A stretch of 62,764 nt of DNA from Devosia sp. (lineage in GTDB: Bacteria > Pseudomonadota > Alphaproteobacteria > Rhizobiales > Devosiaceae): positions 1 through 62,764 of the forward strand of contig NZ_JACZKG010000067.1 in the NCBI RefSeq assembly GCF_014860165.1. The letters run 5' to 3'. The translations under genes and the position numbers were made by a program. Below the pieces are notes generated by a model, which did not search any database, was not told where the DNA came from, and saw only the letters and a program-made list of their open reading frames with translations. Shown piece by piece: positions 1 to 8,937 of the stretch. Each line of letters begins with the position of its first letter. Position 1 is the stretch's first letter.

Positions 1-114
1 GGCTATATGATTAACGTGGCGGCTTATAAAAACGGTATCGGCTATGGGAAATGGACTCATATCGACGGTTTTTCACAGAGCATTATTCGTTATATCATTG
101 AGTCTGAACGATAA
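1..114 (+). CDS. 3' end of an unknown gene, probably element-borne
   Basis: The window opens inside an open frame of 37 codons that stops with TAA at 112-114; its start lies outside. The visible tail contains the stretch KWTHIDGFSQSII. I do not recognise the family. The stretch is about 39% G+C and uses A/T-rich codons, unlike everything downstream, and its stop codon directly abuts the first base of a tRNA gene. Position and composition suggest the last gene of an integrated phage or island (inference). Confidence 0.45.
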   Translation, partial: GYMINVAAYKNGIGYGKWTHIDGFSQSIIRYIIESER

Positions 115-192
115 CGCGGGATGGTGAAGTCTGGTCTAACACACATGGTTCATACCCATGCACCGCAGGTTCAAATCCTGCTCCCGCAACCA
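115..192 (+). tRNA. tRNA-Met (CAT), initiator-like acceptor stem
   Basis: A full cloverleaf can be folded with the CCA end encoded at 190-192. The anticodon CAT is at 151-153 in a 7-base loop closed by CATGG/CCATG. The T arm is GCAGG/CCTGC. The acceptor stem has the C1-A72 mismatch typical of bacterial initiator tRNA, but the anticodon stem has only two of the three G-C pairs expected at its base, and the D stem pairs T11-A24 as in elongators. It is therefore a mixed molecule: the 3' third looks like ordinary initiator tRNA, the 5' part does not. An elongator-Met or lysidine-type Ile reading of CAT cannot be excluded. Confidence 0.8.
163..192 (+). other. candidate attachment site in tRNA 3' end
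   Basis: The T arm, acceptor 3' strand and CCA here match what is expected of an alphaproteobacterial initiator tRNA, whereas the sequence to the left is low in G+C and atypical. Tyrosine-recombinase elements commonly insert at tRNA 3' ends and restore the gene with their own 5' portion. No integrase or second att copy is visible in the window, so this is inference from the junction alone. Confidence 0.4.
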
Positions 193-193
193 A

Positions 194-231
194 AAAAGGC
201 CCAGCGAACTCGATGAGTTCCTGGGCCTTTT
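194..231 (+). terminator. terminator after tRNA-Met
   Basis: AAAAGGCCCAG and GAACTC pair with GAGTTC and CTGGGCCTTTT around a three-base loop, with one unpaired C at 205. The long stem followed by T-rich sequence is a strong intrinsic terminator for the tRNA, and by symmetry could also act on the other strand. Confidence 0.85.
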
Positions 232-268
232 CCTTATGGGCAGGCATGATCGTGGGGCGGAGGGCAGG

Positions 269-934
269 ATGGCGGTTCCGAGTGCAGTTGCGGGTTTGCT
301 GAAACGGCCGGCCCGGCTGGGCGACGCGGTCTATGCTGCGATCTTCGAGCGTATCATGGCGCTTGAAGTGGTGCCCGGAGAGCGGATTTCTGTCGATGCG
401 GTGGCGCGCCAGCTGGGCGTGTCGCAGACGCCGATCCGCGAAGCGATGGGGCGGCTCGAAAGCGAGGGTCTGGTGCGCAAGACGCCGCTGGTGGGCTATA
501 GCGCGACGCCGCGCCTGGGTGCGGCGGAACTCGCCGATCTCTATGAAATGCGGCTGCAGCTCGAGCCGTTCGCGGCGCGCAAATGCGCCGCGCTGATGCC
601 CGATGCGGTGATCGAACAGCTTGAGGCGCTGTGCCAGGAGATGGCTGATCTGGCCAAGCGGGAGGGCCTGGCCGCCTATGCCCAGTTTGCCCAGCTCGAC
701 ATGGCATTCCACGACCAGATCGCGGTCAGCGCCGGCAATGCGCTCGTCGCCGAGGCGCTAGGGCGGCTGCATAGCCATGTGCACCTGTTCCGCCTGCTGG
801 CCGAGGCCAAGGCGCCGGCCGCGGCCAATGGGGAACACGAGGCGCTGGTGGCGGCGATCCGGGCGCGCGATGGCGACGGCGCCGAAGCGGCGATGCGTCA
901 GCATATCGAGCGATCGCGGCGGCGGTTCGCCTGA
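269..934 (+). CDS. GntR-family regulator (FadR/FCD type)
   Basis: A 221-residue transcription factor. The N-terminal winged helix (about residues 10-80) carries the GntR signature seen as LGVSQTPIREAMGRLESEGLV. The C-terminal alpha-helical FCD ligand domain has the metal-ligand pattern D-x3-H (DMAFHDQI) with further histidines near the end. The ATG at 269 is preceded by GGAGGG; an upstream in-frame ATG at 236 falls next to the tRNA terminator and is less likely. The ligand is unknown. The gene is convergent with the serine deaminase gene, so it is not obviously that gene's operon partner. Confidence 0.85.
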   Translation: MAVPSAVAGLLKRPARLGDAVYAAIFERIMALEVVPGERISVDAVARQLGVSQTPIREAMGRLESEGLVRKTPLVGYSATPRLGAAELADLYEMRLQLEPFAARKCAALMPDAVIEQLEALCQEMADLAKREGLAAYAQFAQLDMAFHDQIAVSAGNALVAEALGRLHSHVHLFRLLAEAKAPAAANGEHEALVAAIRARDGDGAEAAMRQHIERSRRRFA

Positions 935-986
935 CCCAGAGGTCAGCAGGCACTGATCTAGAGATCGACAGGCGCCGACTCGGAGG

Positions 987-2381
987 TCAGCAGGCGACGA
1001 CGTTGACCGCCAGGCCCGCCAGGCTGGTTTCCTTGTACTTTTCGCTCATGTCGAGCCCGGTCTGGCGCATGGTTTCGATGCAGGCATCGAGCGGCACGGC
1101 GTGGGTGCCGTCGCCCTTGAGGGCGAGGGAGGCGGCGGTGACGGCCTTGACGGCACCGAAGGCATTGCGCTCGATGCAGGGGATCTGCACCAGCCCGCCC
1201 ACCGGGTCGCAGGTCATGCCTAGATGGTGTTCCAGGGCGATTTCGGCGGCGTTTTCCACCTGGGCCGGGGTGCCGCCCATGATGGCGCAGAGGCCGGCGG
1301 CTGCCATGGCCGAGGCGGAGCCGACTTCGCCCTGGCAGCCAACTTCGGCGCCCGAAATGGAGGCATTGTGCTTGATGATGCCGCCAATGGCGGCTGCTGT
1401 CAGCAGGTAGTCGCGTATCGATTGCGGACCGGCCGCGGCGTTGAACTTGAGGAAATATTTCATCACCGCGGGGATGACCCCGGCGGCGCCGTTGGTGGGG
1501 GCGGTGACGACGCGGCCGCCAGCGGCGTTCTCCTCGTTGACGGCCATGGCATAAAGGCTCAGCCAGTCATTGGCCATCAGCGGGGTCAGCTCGTTGCGCT
1601 GCCACTGGGCGTCGAGCTGGGTGAAGATGCTGCGGGCGCGGCGCTTGACGTTGAGCCCGCCGGGCATGATGCCCTCCTGGCTGATGCCGCGGTCGATGCA
1701 GGCACTCATAACGCCCCAGATCTCGTCTATGCCGCGATCAAGCGCCGCGCGGCTGCGGGTCACTTCCTCGTTGGCGCGCTTCATGCCTGATATGGAGAGG
1801 CCCGATGTGGCGGCCATGGCGAGCATGTCTTTGGCATGGGCGAAAGGATAAGGCACGTCGGCCTGACCGGGAGAGGCATGCTTGACCGCATCAAGCTCCT
1901 CGGCGCTGACCACAAAGCCGCCGCCGATGGAGTAATAGGCCCGGCGCAGCAGGAGTTGCCCGTCGGTGTCATAGGCGGAAAACTGCAGGCCGTTGGGGTG
2001 GCCGGGCAGCGCATTGCGCTTGTCGAATACAAGGTCCACTGCGGGGCGGAAGCGATAGGCCGGGTGACCCGGGGGATGCACGGTACCGGTGGTCTCGGCC
2101 TTGGCGACGATGGCGTCCATGGCATCGGGATCGACCGTCTTGGGGTCTTCGCCGCACAGACCCAGGATCACGGCGCGGCCGCTGCCATGGCCAATGCCGG
2201 TAAAGGCCAGCGAGCCATGCAGGCTCGCCGTCAGCGCGGCGGGGCGCGCATTGGTGGCGCGGGGCCAGTTGCCAGTCTTGAGTTCATCGAGGAAGCGTCG
2301 GGCGGCGGTCATCGGCCCCATCGTGTGGGAACTGGATGGGCCGATGCCGATCTTGAAGACGTCGAAGATGGAAAGGAACAT
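987..2381 (-). CDS. sdaA: L-serine ammonia-lyase, single-chain iron-sulfur type
   Basis: Deaminates L-serine to pyruvate and ammonia in the cytoplasm. The 464-residue protein has both halves fused: an N-terminal beta domain starting [18 protein letters not shown], and the alpha domain with the substrate segment [13 protein letters not shown] and the cluster cysteines in [17 protein letters not shown] and [12 protein letters not shown]. Length fits the family. The start is set at the Met just before [10 protein letters not shown]; no strong ribosome site is seen and an ATG 15 bases upstream (2396) is possible. The gene is divergent from the hydrolase gene that follows. Confidence 0.93.
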   Translation of the reverse strand: MFLSIFDVFKIGIGPSSSHTMGPMTAARRFLDELKTGNWPRATNARPAALTASLHGSLAFTGIGHGSGRAVILGLCGEDPKTVDPDAMDAIVAKAETTGTVHPPGHPAYRFRPAVDLVFDKRNALPGHPNGLQFSAYDTDGQLLLRRAYYSIGGGFVVSAEELDAVKHASPGQADVPYPFAHAKDMLAMAATSGLSISGMKRANEEVTRSRAALDRGIDEIWGVMSACIDRGISQEGIMPGGLNVKRRARSIFTQLDAQWQRNELTPLMANDWLSLYAMAVNEENAAGGRVVTAPTNGAAGVIPAVMKYFLKFNAAAGPQSIRDYLLTAAAIGGIIKHNASISGAEVGCQGEVGSASAMAAAGLCAIMGGTPAQVENAAEIALEHHLGMTCDPVGGLVQIPCIERNAFGAVKAVTAASLALKGDGTHAVPLDACIETMRQTGLDMSEKYKETSLAGLAVNVVAC

Positions 2382-2527
2382 GACTGCATTGTGCATGAAA
2401 GCGGCGTGCCAGCAATCGGCAGTGCGGGTCACTGTTTCGCAAACGGCAACAGTGCGTGGCCGACAGGCCGATTGCGCCGGTCACGGCGCTGGCCGATATG
2501 TGGTCGGGACAAATTATGGAGACCACC

Positions 2528-3133
2528 ATGGCCGACTATCATTATCGCGAAGCCCAGGGCGCCGATGCACAGGCGCCGCTATTCTTGGTCTTTCATGGCA
2601 CCGGTGGCGACGAGAACCAGTTCTTTGAGCTGGCGGGCCAGTTGCTGCCCGGGGCGCGCGTGATCGCCCCGCGCGGCGATGTCAGCGAGGGCGGGGCACT
2701 GCGCTATTTCCGGCGCACCGGGGAGGGGGTCTATGACATGGACGATCTGCGCCTGCGCGTCACGCAGATGATCGCCTTTGTCGAGGCGCGCCGGACCGAG
2801 GGCGCGGCGCGGCAGGTCGTGGGGCTGGGCTATTCCAATGGCGCCAATATCCTGGCGGCGGTGCAATTCGCGGCGCCCAGCCTGTTCGATGCCAGCGTAC
2901 TGATGCATCCGCTGATCCCGTTCGCCCCGCCAGAGGCCGATTTCGGCGGCAAGCGCGTGCTGATAACCGGCGGCCGGCGCGATCCGATCGCGCCGGAGGC
3001 GATGACGCAGCGGCTGAGCGACTATTTCACCGGCCATGGCGCCGCGACATCGCTGGTGTGGCATTCGGGCGGGCACGAGCTGCGCCAGGAAGAGCTGGTG
3101 GCGGCGCGGGAATTTCTGGCGGCCGCGCGCTAG
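2528..3133 (+). CDS. alpha/beta hydrolase, carboxylesterase/YpfH-like
   Basis: A 201-residue serine hydrolase of the phospholipase/carboxylesterase group. Features in order: oxyanion segment FHGTGGDE near residue 18, nucleophile elbow GYSNGAN (Ser near 105), acid in the GGRRDPI turn, and catalytic His in SGGHELR near the C-terminus. It has no signal peptide, so it should be cytoplasmic; the substrate is unknown. The start at 2528 is chosen because GGAG lies about nine bases upstream; an ATG at 2516 has no good ribosome site. The last four bases overlap the end of the convergent neighbour. Confidence 0.82.
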   Translation: MADYHYREAQGADAQAPLFLVFHGTGGDENQFFELAGQLLPGARVIAPRGDVSEGGALRYFRRTGEGVYDMDDLRLRVTQMIAFVEARRTEGAARQVVGLGYSNGANILAAVQFAAPSLFDASVLMHPLIPFAPPEADFGGKRVLITGGRRDPIAPEAMTQRLSDYFTGHGAATSLVWHSGGHELRQEELVAAREFLAAAR

Positions 3134-3576
3134 ATGAGGCCGTGATCCCGCATGGCCTGTTCTTCGTCGGGCGTGACATAGCCAAAAACCTTGGCGGCGC
3201 CGTCGGCCGTGGTGACGAAGTAGAAGTTGGTGAAGGTAACATGACCGCTCTGGCCGGCCTTGTTGGTATAGGCAAAGTCCCAGTCAACGTCGGCGATGGC
3301 ATGGCAATGGTCCAGCTCGGTCACCTTGAGCCCCTTGATGGTCATGTGCTTGCCACCGACAGCGCGGTAGCGGGCGAAGCCCTTGGGGATCATGGCGCGG
3401 AACTGCTCGTCATTGGCGCCGCCCATCACGCCGCGGGGGCTGGAGCCGACGAAGTAGGGGGCAAAGGCCGCGGCAACGCCGTCCACATCTTCACGAGGGG
3501 GATCCTGCAGGGCGTCGTCGCTGCGCTTGGCATAGGCGTCAAACAGCGCGCGGACCTTGGTTTCGAGCTTGGTCAT
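3130..3576 (-). CDS. NTF2-like (SnoaL-fold) conserved protein
   Basis: A 148-residue cytoplasmic protein. Length, the helix at the start, and the alternating strands (DHCHAIADVDWDFAY, HVTFTNFYFVT) fit the NTF2/SnoaL fold, but no catalytic residue can be assigned. The ATG at 3576 follows AAGGAGACCGCA, a strong ribosome site, so upstream in-frame codons are excluded. It overlaps tail to tail with the hydrolase gene. Function unknown. Confidence 0.6.
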   Translation of the reverse strand: MTKLETKVRALFDAYAKRSDDALQDPPREDVDGVAAAFAPYFVGSSPRGVMGGANDEQFRAMIPKGFARYRAVGGKHMTIKGLKVTELDHCHAIADVDWDFAYTNKAGQSGHVTFTNFYFVTTADGAAKVFGYVTPDEEQAMRDHGLI

Positions 3577-3680
3577 TGCGGTCTCCTTTCCAGGCAGAGC
3601 AGGCGTCTCAGGCAAACGTGCAGGGCCGCCACAGGTTCACGACCGCGCCGCCCGGCAATGCCTTAACGAAGTCTTGACGG

Positions 3681-5489
3681 GTGCAGCCTAACAGTGTCGG
3701 GGCGGTCTCCCAAGGGCCGCCCATTGTATATGCGAGGCGCCAAATCAGCGGGCTTCGGGACACTATCGCCAGCAGCCTGCGGATTCGCGTGCTGATCCTG
3801 GTGCTGCTCGGCTTCGCCGCGGTGGCCGTGCCGGCCTATGCCGCATTCAACTGGATCGTTGCCTCCACCGTCGTCCAGCTGGGGACACTGTTCGCCGAAA
3901 AGCAGGTTCTCTACGATCGCCATCGCGGTCTCGAAGCGCTGATGCGCGAAGTGTCGCTGGCCGAGGCGCTGGCCGGATCGCAGTCGATCCGGGACTGGGC
4001 CAATGACGAAAGCGACGAGAATCTCAAGCGCCGCGGCATTGCCGAGCTCGAGCATTTCCGCCAGTCCTTCGCCGACAAGAGCTATTTCTTCGTTATCGAC
4101 GCATCGGGCAACTACTATTTCAACGACGCGGCCAATGCCTATGCCGGCAGCCAGTTCCGCTACACGGTCAACCCCGACAACCCGCGCGATGCCTGGTATT
4201 ACGCCACCGTGCAACTGGGCGAGGGCTGCCACCTCAACGTCGACAACGATGCCAACCTGCGCGTCACCAAGGTCTGGATGAACTGCGTCATCCGCGAGGG
4301 GCGGCGGGTGCTGGGCATATTGGGGACGGGGATCGATCTCACCAGCTTCATCCAGGAGGTGGTCAACGTCCCCCAGGTCGGCGTCACCTCGATGTTCGTC
4401 GACCGGCAAGGCGCGGTGCAGGCGCATCGCGACCAGGATATGGTCGACCTGCGCAGCCTCACCGCAGAGATGAGCGCCAAGCGCACCGTCTATTCCATGC
4501 TCGACAATGCTGGGGACCGGGCAGCGCTGCAGGCGTTGATGGACGAGGTCGCGGCCGGCGACGCGGTGGCGAAATCGCGTTTCATGACGGTCAGCGGCAG
4601 GCAGATGCTGGTCGGCGTCGGGTATCTGGATCGGCTCGGCTGGTTCAATGTCACGCTGATGGATGTCGATGCCATCATCGACAGGCGGCTCTTCCTGCCC
4701 ATCGGCCTGTTGCTGGCGGCGATGATGGGCCTGACGGCGGCCATCCTGATGCTGGTGTTCAAGCGGCAGGTGCTCGATCGCCTGAAGCGGCTCGAGGGCG
4801 TGGTGCGCAGCGCGCGGCAGGGCGATTATGGCCCGGCGCTGTCGATGGGAGACGCGCGGCAGGACGAGGTGGGCCGGCTCTCGGCAGCCTTTACCGAAAT
4901 GGCGGTGTCGGTGGCCGACCACACGCGCCTGCTCGAAGCGCGGGTGCGCGAGCGCACCGAAGCGCTGGAAACCCTGGCCTTCCGCGATGCCCAGACCGGC
5001 ATCGCCAATCGCCGCGGCTTTGTCGCCGCCTATGCCGATGCAATGGCGGGGCAGCGGCACGGGCTGCTGCTGGTGGATATCGACCACTTCAAGTCGGTCA
5101 ACGACAATTTCGGCCATGCGGCCGGCGATGCCGTGATCATCGAGGTCGCCCGCCGTATTGTCGATTGCCTGGGTCAGGGCAATATCTGTGCGCGCTGGGG
5201 CGGCGACGAATTCATCGTGCTGCTGCAGCACAGCGCACCCAATCTGCTGCGCGCCGCTGCCGCGGGCATCATGGCTGCCATCAGCGACCGGCCGGTGGAA
5301 TTGCCGGGGGGCGGCCAGGCCATGGTGACCATCAGCGTCGGCGCCTGCCTGACCGAGCCGGGCGACACGATCGAGACTGTCACCGAAATGGCCGATGCGG
5401 CGCTCTACATGGCCAAGGGCGAGGGGCGCAACCGCGTGGTTGTCTTCGGCCCGGAGGTCGCCCCCGCCGGGGAAAGCCGCACCGCCTGA
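3681..5489 (+). CDS. membrane sensor diguanylate cyclase
   Basis: Predicted to make cyclic di-GMP at the inner membrane. Layout of 602 residues: membrane helix about 34-58, a large periplasmic Cache-type sensor to about 335, second helix about 337-358, HAMP to about 415, then a GGDEF domain. The active-site signature GGDEF lies near 507-511, and DIDHFKSVND is the metal/substrate motif. The position of the inhibitory RxxD site holds GQGN, so product feedback at the I-site is probably absent. There is no EAL domain. The only plausible in-frame start is GTG at 3681. Confidence 0.88.
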   Translation: MQPNSVGAVSQGPPIVYARRQISGLRDTIASSLRIRVLILVLLGFAAVAVPAYAAFNWIVASTVVQLGTLFAEKQVLYDRHRGLEALMREVSLAEALAGSQSIRDWANDESDENLKRRGIAELEHFRQSFADKSYFFVIDASGNYYFNDAANAYAGSQFRYTVNPDNPRDAWYYATVQLGEGCHLNVDNDANLRVTKVWMNCVIREGRRVLGILGTGIDLTSFIQEVVNVPQVGVTSMFVDRQGAVQAHRDQDMVDLRSLTAEMSAKRTVYSMLDNAGDRAALQALMDEVAAGDAVAKSRFMTVSGRQMLVGVGYLDRLGWFNVTLMDVDAIIDRRLFLPIGLLLAAMMGLTAAILMLVFKRQVLDRLKRLEGVVRSARQGDYGPALSMGDARQDEVGRLSAAFTEMAVSVADHTRLLEARVRERTEALETLAFRDAQTGIANRRGFVAAYADAMAGQRHGLLLVDIDHFKSVNDNFGHAAGDAVIIEVARRIVDCLGQGNICARWGGDEFIVLLQHSAPNLLRAAAAGIMAAISDRPVELPGGGQAMVTISVGACLTEPGDTIETVTEMADAALYMAKGEGRNRVVVFGPEVAPAGESRTA

Positions 5490-5572
5490 CAGGCGAATGC
5501 CCACCGTTCGGACGGTTGACGCGGCGGCAGGCGCCTGCCAGCGTCAGCCCGGTTCCAGCCGAGGTTCAGCCC

Positions 5573-6622
5573 ATGTTCCCGTCCCGCTTCCTGCTTGCCG
5601 CCAGCCTCCTGGCGCTCGCCATACTGCCCGCCACCGCAGCCAGCTTCGACTGTGCCGAGGCCAGCACGCCCTTCGAGCGTGCCATCTGCGACATTCCGGA
5701 GCTGTCGACGGCCGATGACCGCCTGGCCAAGTCCTTTGCCACGGCCACGGGCGGCCTGAGCAAGGAGTCGGTGGTGCTGATGCGGGGCGACCAGCGCGCC
5801 TGGCTCGATTATGCGCAGCGTGCCTGCACCGACGATGCGGAACCGCTGAGCCGGGGCAGCTATCCGGAAATGGGCGGCTCGTGCCTGGTGGAGAAATTCA
5901 ACAGCCGCAGCGGGGCGCTGGAACAGAGCCGGATGATCGGCGGGCATCGGTTCTTCATCAAGTCGCTCTATGCCGCGCTGCCCGACCCCAATGAAGTGGG
6001 CAATCCCGATTCATACTGGAAGGTGGCGAGCCACGACGCCGTGATGCCGCAGCTGGAGGCGGAGGACCCATGGGCCGAGGCGTTCAACCGCTATGTCATG
6101 GACGAGGCCGCCCGGGACACCGAGACGCTGTCGCTGGCCGGGGCGAGCGATGTCGCAGACCTCGACGCGACCGCCGACAGCAGCCTCAATATCGCGGTCA
6201 AGGAGCTGGGCGGCACCAGCCGGATCACCCTCTCGGTCAATACCTACTGGTATGGGCATGGCGCGGCGCATGGCAACTGGAGCATCAGCTACCTGCACTA
6301 TCTCACGGCCGAGCAGCGAGGCCTGCAGGCGGACGACATGTTTGCCGGCAAGGACTGGCAGGCGACGCTGCGCGACGCGGCCTGGGCGCAGTTGCAGACC
6401 GAGCATGCCGAATGGCTCCAGGTGGAGTCGCCGTCCGACATCGCCGAGATCGTCATCGATCCCGCCCGCTGGGACCTCTCCAACGACTATGGCCTGGGGA
6501 TACAGTTCCAGCCCTATGAGGTTTCGGCCTATGCCTATGGGGCCCCGACGATCACCATCCCCTGGGAAAAGCTCGACGCCATCAAGGCCGAGACGCAGGA
6601 CCAGGTGCGCTGGGGCTATTGA
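5573..6622 (+). CDS. secreted protein with LprI-like and RsiV-like (DUF3298) domains
   Basis: 349 residues with a signal peptide (about 1-22, ending PATAA). Mature residues about 24-110 resemble the LprI/DUF1311 module: paired cysteines in FDCAEASTPFERAICD and a later RAC. The C-terminal half resembles the DUF3298 fold found in RsiV, ending FQPYEVSAYAYGAPTITIPW. The known relatives inhibit or bind lysozyme, so an envelope role in lysozyme defence is possible; that is inference. GAGG precedes the ATG. It ends one base before the convergent GNAT gene. Confidence 0.7.
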   Translation: MFPSRFLLAASLLALAILPATAASFDCAEASTPFERAICDIPELSTADDRLAKSFATATGGLSKESVVLMRGDQRAWLDYAQRACTDDAEPLSRGSYPEMGGSCLVEKFNSRSGALEQSRMIGGHRFFIKSLYAALPDPNEVGNPDSYWKVASHDAVMPQLEAEDPWAEAFNRYVMDEAARDTETLSLAGASDVADLDATADSSLNIAVKELGGTSRITLSVNTYWYGHGAAHGNWSISYLHYLTAEQRGLQADDMFAGKDWQATLRDAAWAQLQTEHAEWLQVESPSDIAEIVIDPARWDLSNDYGLGIQFQPYEVSAYAYGAPTITIPWEKLDAIKAETQDQVRWGY

Positions 6623-6919
6623 TCAGGCGCGCAGGTCGGCCCATTCGGGGTGGCGCCGGAACTGGGCCACCACATAGGAGCAGACCGGGGTGATCTTGAA
6701 GCCCTGTTCGCGCGCGTCGGCGACGGCGCGGTTGACCAGCCTGGCGGCGATGCCACGGCCCTCATATTCGGGCGGAACGCCGGTATGGTCGATGGTGATG
6801 GTGCCATTGTTGGCCTTGCGGAAGGTCATCTCCGCCTCAAAGCCCGGGGCCAGGCGAATGAAATAGCGGCCGCTGACAGGGCCATCCTCGCGAAGGATGG
6901 AGGGTTCGGTTTCAGTCAT
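6623..6919 (-). CDS. small GNAT-fold N-acetyltransferase (YjdJ/NATD1 type)
   Basis: A 98-residue single-domain acyltransferase. The acetyl-CoA loop reads VPPEYEGRGIAARLV, followed by the helix and the motif KITPVCSYVVAQFRRHPEW that is characteristic of this very short GNAT subgroup. Substrate unknown. Cytoplasmic. The start codon follows a GGAAG ribosome site. Confidence 0.85.
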   Translation of the reverse strand: MTETEPSILREDGPVSGRYFIRLAPGFEAEMTFRKANNGTITIDHTGVPPEYEGRGIAARLVNRAVADAREQGFKITPVCSYVVAQFRRHPEWADLRA

Positions 6920-6973
6920 GGAATCTTCCTTGCTTTGCGCCCAATGTGGGACGCCGGCCCGTAGGCCGCAAGG

Positions 6974-7546
6974 CTAGATCTTGATCGCGTCTTCCAGCAA
7001 TTCGGGGAACATCGCGCGTTCGGCGAGGAAGGGATGAATGGCGAGGCCCGCCAGGATGTCCTTGAGTGCGAGGTCGTCCTTGCCCTGTTCCTTGTACATG
7101 ACGGCGCGGCCGGCCAGGGCGCCGAAATGGCGCGGCTCCAATTCCAGCACCCGTTCGATGTCGGCCATCGAGTGCTCGAAATCGCGCAGCAGGAAGTAGA
7201 TCGTGGCGCGCTGGTTCCAGGCTTCGGCATAGTCGGGATATTCGGCAACGATCTCGTCGAGCAGGGCGATGACGGCCGGGAAATCGGCATTCATGCGCAG
7301 GGCCAGCACGTCCTGCATACGGGCCGCAAGCACCGGGTCGGCGGGTGTGGTCCAGTAGATCCAGATCTGGTCGGTGATGGCCTGGGCAGTGGCGGGATCG
7401 GGCGCGACGCGAAGCTGGTCGAACAGCGCATCGAGCGCGGCCTTCTCCCGCTCGGTCTGGGCTGTTGCGGGCAGGATCAGGGCAATAGCGGAGAGCGGAC
7501 CCAGAAGGGCCAGGACGATGCGGGAACGGTCAAGCCAGCGGCGCAT
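6974..7546 (-). CDS. secreted tetratricopeptide-repeat protein
   Basis: 190 residues. Residues 1-30 form an export signal (a basic MRRWLDRSR start, hydrophobic core, then ATAQ). The mature part holds TPR-like helix pairs, clearest in YPDYAEAWNQRATIYFLLRD and the next repeat FGALAGRAVMYKEQGK. Such repeats mediate protein contacts; the partner is unknown. The Met at 7546 is chosen because it starts the signal peptide; a further upstream ATG adds 13 residues without improving it. Confidence 0.7.
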   Translation of the reverse strand: MRRWLDRSRIVLALLGPLSAIALILPATAQTEREKAALDALFDQLRVAPDPATAQAITDQIWIYWTTPADPVLAARMQDVLALRMNADFPAVIALLDEIVAEYPDYAEAWNQRATIYFLLRDFEHSMADIERVLELEPRHFGALAGRAVMYKEQGKDDLALKDILAGLAIHPFLAERAMFPELLEDAIKI

Positions 7547-7600
7547 GATGGGCGCAAGAGTGAGCTTCTTGCAGGCGCCCGGCAAGACAGCACTTCGTGA

Positions 7601-8302
7601 TCAGTGCGCGGCGTCCTCGGCGCTCCAGCGTGCCTTGATGGAGCGGCCGAAACCGCCCAGCCAGGGGGCGAAGAACAGCAGGATGCGGCGGTGGTAATGC
7701 ACCAGGATGAAGAGGGCGGCCAGGATCAGCGTGCCAACCACGATCACCAGTTCCAGCGACAGGCCGATGGATTTGAGCCAGGCGGTCAGCAGCATGCCCG
7801 GCAGGATATGGGCGGCGGCCCAGGCGAAGGCGGAGGTGACGTTGATGATGGTGAAGTGCCCGTATTTCATGCCCATGATGCCGGCAACGCCGGGGATCAC
7901 GGCCTTGACGCCCGGAATGAAGCGCCCGATGAACACGGCCTTGCCGCCATGCTTGGCGAAGAACACCTCGCCGCGGGCGATCAGCGGCCTGTGGTTCCGG
8001 AAGGGCCACACTTCCTTGATCGAATCCTTGAGGAAATGGCCGATCGTGTAGGAGATGGCGTCGCCGATGATGGCGCCGATGACCGCGGCAAAATACACTT
8101 CCCAGAAGGGCAGGCGGCCCTCGGCGATGATGCCGCCGGCCATCAGCAGCACGGGCGTCGAGGGCACGAACAGCCCCAGGATGAAGACGGCCTCGCCGAT
8201 CGCCACCGCGAAGATGAACCAGAAGGTCAGCCAGAAATTGCCAGAAATCGCGTCGAGAAAGCTCTCGAGATAGGCTGAGACGGTATGAAATATATCGAAC
8301 AT
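7601..8302 (-). CDS. DedA-family membrane protein
   Basis: A 233-residue polytopic inner-membrane protein. It has the DedA signature: a re-entrant FVPSTPVLLMAGGIIA, then DAISYTIGHFLKD and the basic-plus-proline FIGRFIPGVKAVIPGVAGI motif. DedA/SNARE-associated proteins act in lipid-carrier or phospholipid flipping and in resistance to stress; the substrate here is not determinable. The C-terminal tail is basic and cytoplasmic. Confidence 0.9.
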   Translation of the reverse strand: MFDIFHTVSAYLESFLDAISGNFWLTFWFIFAVAIGEAVFILGLFVPSTPVLLMAGGIIAEGRLPFWEVYFAAVIGAIIGDAISYTIGHFLKDSIKEVWPFRNHRPLIARGEVFFAKHGGKAVFIGRFIPGVKAVIPGVAGIMGMKYGHFTIINVTSAFAWAAAHILPGMLLTAWLKSIGLSLELVIVVGTLILAALFILVHYHRRILLFFAPWLGGFGRSIKARWSAEDAAH

Positions 8303-8406
8303 CGGGCGGTCTCGCTACACGGAGAGCGGTGCGCAATGCTCACCGACCGTTGACTTATGGCCGCTGAGGCGCTGAGGCTCAAGCACTATCACCCTAGAGC
8401 ATAGCC

Positions 8407-8802
8407 ATGACACTTGTTCATCACCTGATCGCCGACGGTCCGCGGCCCGTCGCCCCCTTCTCTCATGCCGTCGAAGCCGATGGCTGGGTCTTCCTGACGG
8501 GGCAGATGCCGACGGACCCCAAAGCGCCGGACGCGCCGCTGCCCGATGGCATCGAGGCGCAGACCATAAGGGTCATGGACAATCTCAAGGTGGTGCTCGC
8601 CGGCATAGGGCTGGGGCTCGAGCATGTCACCATGGCCCGCATCTACCTCACGCAGTTCGAGCGGGACTATGCCGATCTCAACCGGCTGTGGCCGAGTTTC
8701 TTTGAGGCCGGTAAATTGCCGGCGCGCACCACGATCGGCGTGACGGCGCTGGCGGTGGGGGCGCTGGTGGAGATCGACCTGGTGGCGAAACGGCCCTCTT
8801 GA
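8407..8802 (+). CDS. RidA-family (YjgF/YER057c) protein
   Basis: 131 residues covering the full chorismate-mutase-like fold. It shows GWVFLTGQMPTD near the start, LEHVTMARIYLTQ in the middle, and the family's ligand arginine in LPARTTIGVTAL. Members hydrolyse reactive enamines or imines such as 2-aminoacrylate. The serine deaminase encoded 6 kb upstream can generate such intermediates, but the two genes are not linked in an operon. It is transcribed divergently from dedA, with a 104-base shared promoter gap. Confidence 0.85.
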   Translation: MTLVHHLIADGPRPVAPFSHAVEADGWVFLTGQMPTDPKAPDAPLPDGIEAQTIRVMDNLKVVLAGIGLGLEHVTMARIYLTQFERDYADLNRLWPSFFEAGKLPARTTIGVTALAVGALVEIDLVAKRPS

Positions 8803-8930
8803 CCTCTCCCTTTGGGGGAGAGGTCGGCGCGCAGCGCCGGGTGAGGGGGCCTTTGCCCGGCTGTGGTGTGGAGGAAGGCCCCCTCACCCGACCCGAAGAC
8901 GGGTCGACCTCTCCCCCAGGGGAGAGGTGA
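8802..8930. repeat. inverted-repeat element, family A
   Basis: ACCTCTCCC-type arms at 8802-8852 pair imperfectly with 8875-8929, separated by a short loop. Half of the same element recurs at 45491-45540 and a related version at 56731-56862. It fills the space between two convergent genes, so it may also serve as a transcription stop. Confidence 0.75.
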
Positions 8931-8937
8931 AGAACGT

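Noticed and set aside
3663..5504. A 613-codon minus-strand open frame opposite the diguanylate cyclase
   Set aside because: It is the antisense of a well-formed GGDEF protein, rich in His/Arg/Gln with no domain; long antisense frames are expected at this G+C content.
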